From Halpernia frigidisoli (GTDB taxonomy: Bacteria; Bacteroidota; Bacteroidia; Flavobacteriales; Weeksellaceae): DNA of 64,000 nt. The position numbers were made by a program, and so were the translations under genes. Shown in pieces: positions 63,352 to 64,000 of the stretch. The stretch lies in the NCBI RefSeq assembly GCF_900113805.1, contig NZ_FOQT01000001.1, forward strand, positions 620,001-684,000, written 5' to 3'. A model generated the notes under the pieces. It was not told where the DNA came from, ran no database searches, and saw only the letters and a list, made by a program, of their open reading frames with translations. Positions within the stretch are counted from its first letter, which is position 1, and the number at the start of each line of letters is the position of its first letter.

Positions 63352-64000
63352 TTATACCTTAACGCCAAACATATAACCCACCAAAGCAGATAATACCATT
63401 GCAATTGTTCCCCAAATTGTAATTCTCAAAATAGCTTTCGGAATACTTGAACCACCCGTTTTTGCTGCCATTGTTCCTAATATAATTAAAAATATAATTG
63501 TTGCTCCGTATAACCAATATTCCATTCCTTTTACAGATGCAAAAAGAATTACTAAAAGCGGTAAAACTCCACCAACTGAAAAAGCGGCACCTGAAGCTAA
63601 TGCTGCTTGAATGGGATTTGCCTGACTGATTTCATTGATGCCTAATTCATCTCTAATGTGAGCTTCCAATGCGTTGTTTTCTGTTAACTCAACGGCAACT
63701 TGCAATGCGGTTTCTTTTTTCAAACCTCTTTTTTCATAGATCTGTGCCAATATCTGCAACTCTTCTGCTGGCATATCTCGTAATTCTTGAATTTCTCTTT
63801 CAATATCTGCTTTTTCGGTATCGGTTTGAGAACTTACTGAAACATATTCTCCCGCAGCCATAGATAAAGCTCCCGCAACCAAACCCGCAACTGTAGCTAA
63901 AATTATAGGTTCTCTTGTTGAACTTGCTGCAGCTATACCAATCGCTAAACTTGAAATAGAAATGATACCATCGTTAGCACCCAAAACAGCTGCTCTTAAC
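63352..64000 (-). CDS. VIT1/CCC1 family iron/manganese transporter, 5' end cut by window edge
   Basis: Membrane transporter of the VIT1/CCC1 family, which moves Fe(II) or Mn(II), often to detoxify iron. The frame is open to the window edge (LRAAVLGANDGIISISSLAIG), so the N-terminal residues lie outside. It shows GANDGIIS in the first helix, GLVAGALSMAAGEYVSVSSQTDTEKADIERE leading into the metal-binding helical hairpin, and three further helices after ALASGAAFSVGGVLPLL. About 216 residues are visible. A Cys-ended 23-residue ORF and a terminator follow. Confidence 0.92.
   Translation of the reverse strand, partial: LRAAVLGANDGIISISSLAIGIAAASSTREPIILATVAGLVAGALSMAAGEYVSVSSQTDTEKADIEREIQELRDMPAEELQILAQIYEKRGLKKETALQVAVELTENNALEAHIRDELGINEISQANPIQAALASGAAFSVGGVLPLLVILFASVKGMEYWLYGATIIFLIILGTMAAKTGGSSIPKAILRITIWGTIAMVLSALVGYMFGVKV

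Overview
The window is AT-rich DNA of a member of the Bacteroidota, most likely family Weeksellaceae (Chryseobacterium, Kaistella or Epilithonimonas type). This is inferred from the gene families (SusC/SusD pair, GH97, DUF1684, MetG and LysS variants), the lack of Shine-Dalgarno sites, and recurring TAnnTTTG promoter elements. It is chromosomal and mostly housekeeping. I saw no rRNA, tRNA, CRISPR array, prophage or intact insertion sequence.

Region by region. 1-4050 (minus): the 5' part of a gamma-glutamyltransferase gene, then an E2 acyltransferase and lipB, which supplies the octanoyl precursor of the E2 lipoyl group. 4249-11150 (minus): a complete tryptophan operon trpE-G-D-C-F-B-A. It is preceded by a very clear attenuator: a 17-residue leader peptide with three consecutive Trp codons, a predicted antiterminator and an intrinsic terminator. 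11254-17745: a small Met/Ser/Thr-rich lipoprotein and a convergent CzcCBA-type heavy-metal efflux operon headed by an unknown 127-residue protein. 17944-23945: lysS, a frameshifted unknown gene, cydAB and an M23 peptidase. 24146-32103 (plus): gpsA, mqo, small unknowns, an SDR glucose-dehydrogenase-like gene, a RAYT transposase broken by two stop codons and followed by a REP pair, and a GH63-like glucosidase. 32142-35537 (minus): metG, an Mpo1-like gene and a DUF4349 lipoprotein.

35866-47707 (plus) is a starch/maltodextrin utilisation locus. SusC and SusD import maltodextrins, with a SusE-like binding lipoprotein at the surface. A secreted GH97 and a GH13 enzyme cut them in the periplasm, and an MFS permease takes up the sugar. 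47897-49249 holds a pirin and an FMN reductase. 49488-56707 holds purM-purN-unknown-purH, then purD and guaA. purM is preceded by a leader with its own terminator, a nested stem and a 20-codon ORF. 56924-64000: an outer-membrane beta-barrel receptor, a UbiB/ABC1 kinase, a DEAD-box helicase with an apparently leaderless transcript, an SGNH hydrolase, and a VIT-family transporter cut by the window edge with a 23-residue ORF behind it.

The most interesting non-gene content is a family of seven dispersed 80-150 bp repeats (near 1660, 4121, 5048, 13929, 28762, 54926 and 56751). They have a conserved stem core and end motifs that co-vary between copies. Two sit inside operons and one sits just upstream of the broken RAYT gene. 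This looks like a structured mobile or RNA element that I cannot name.
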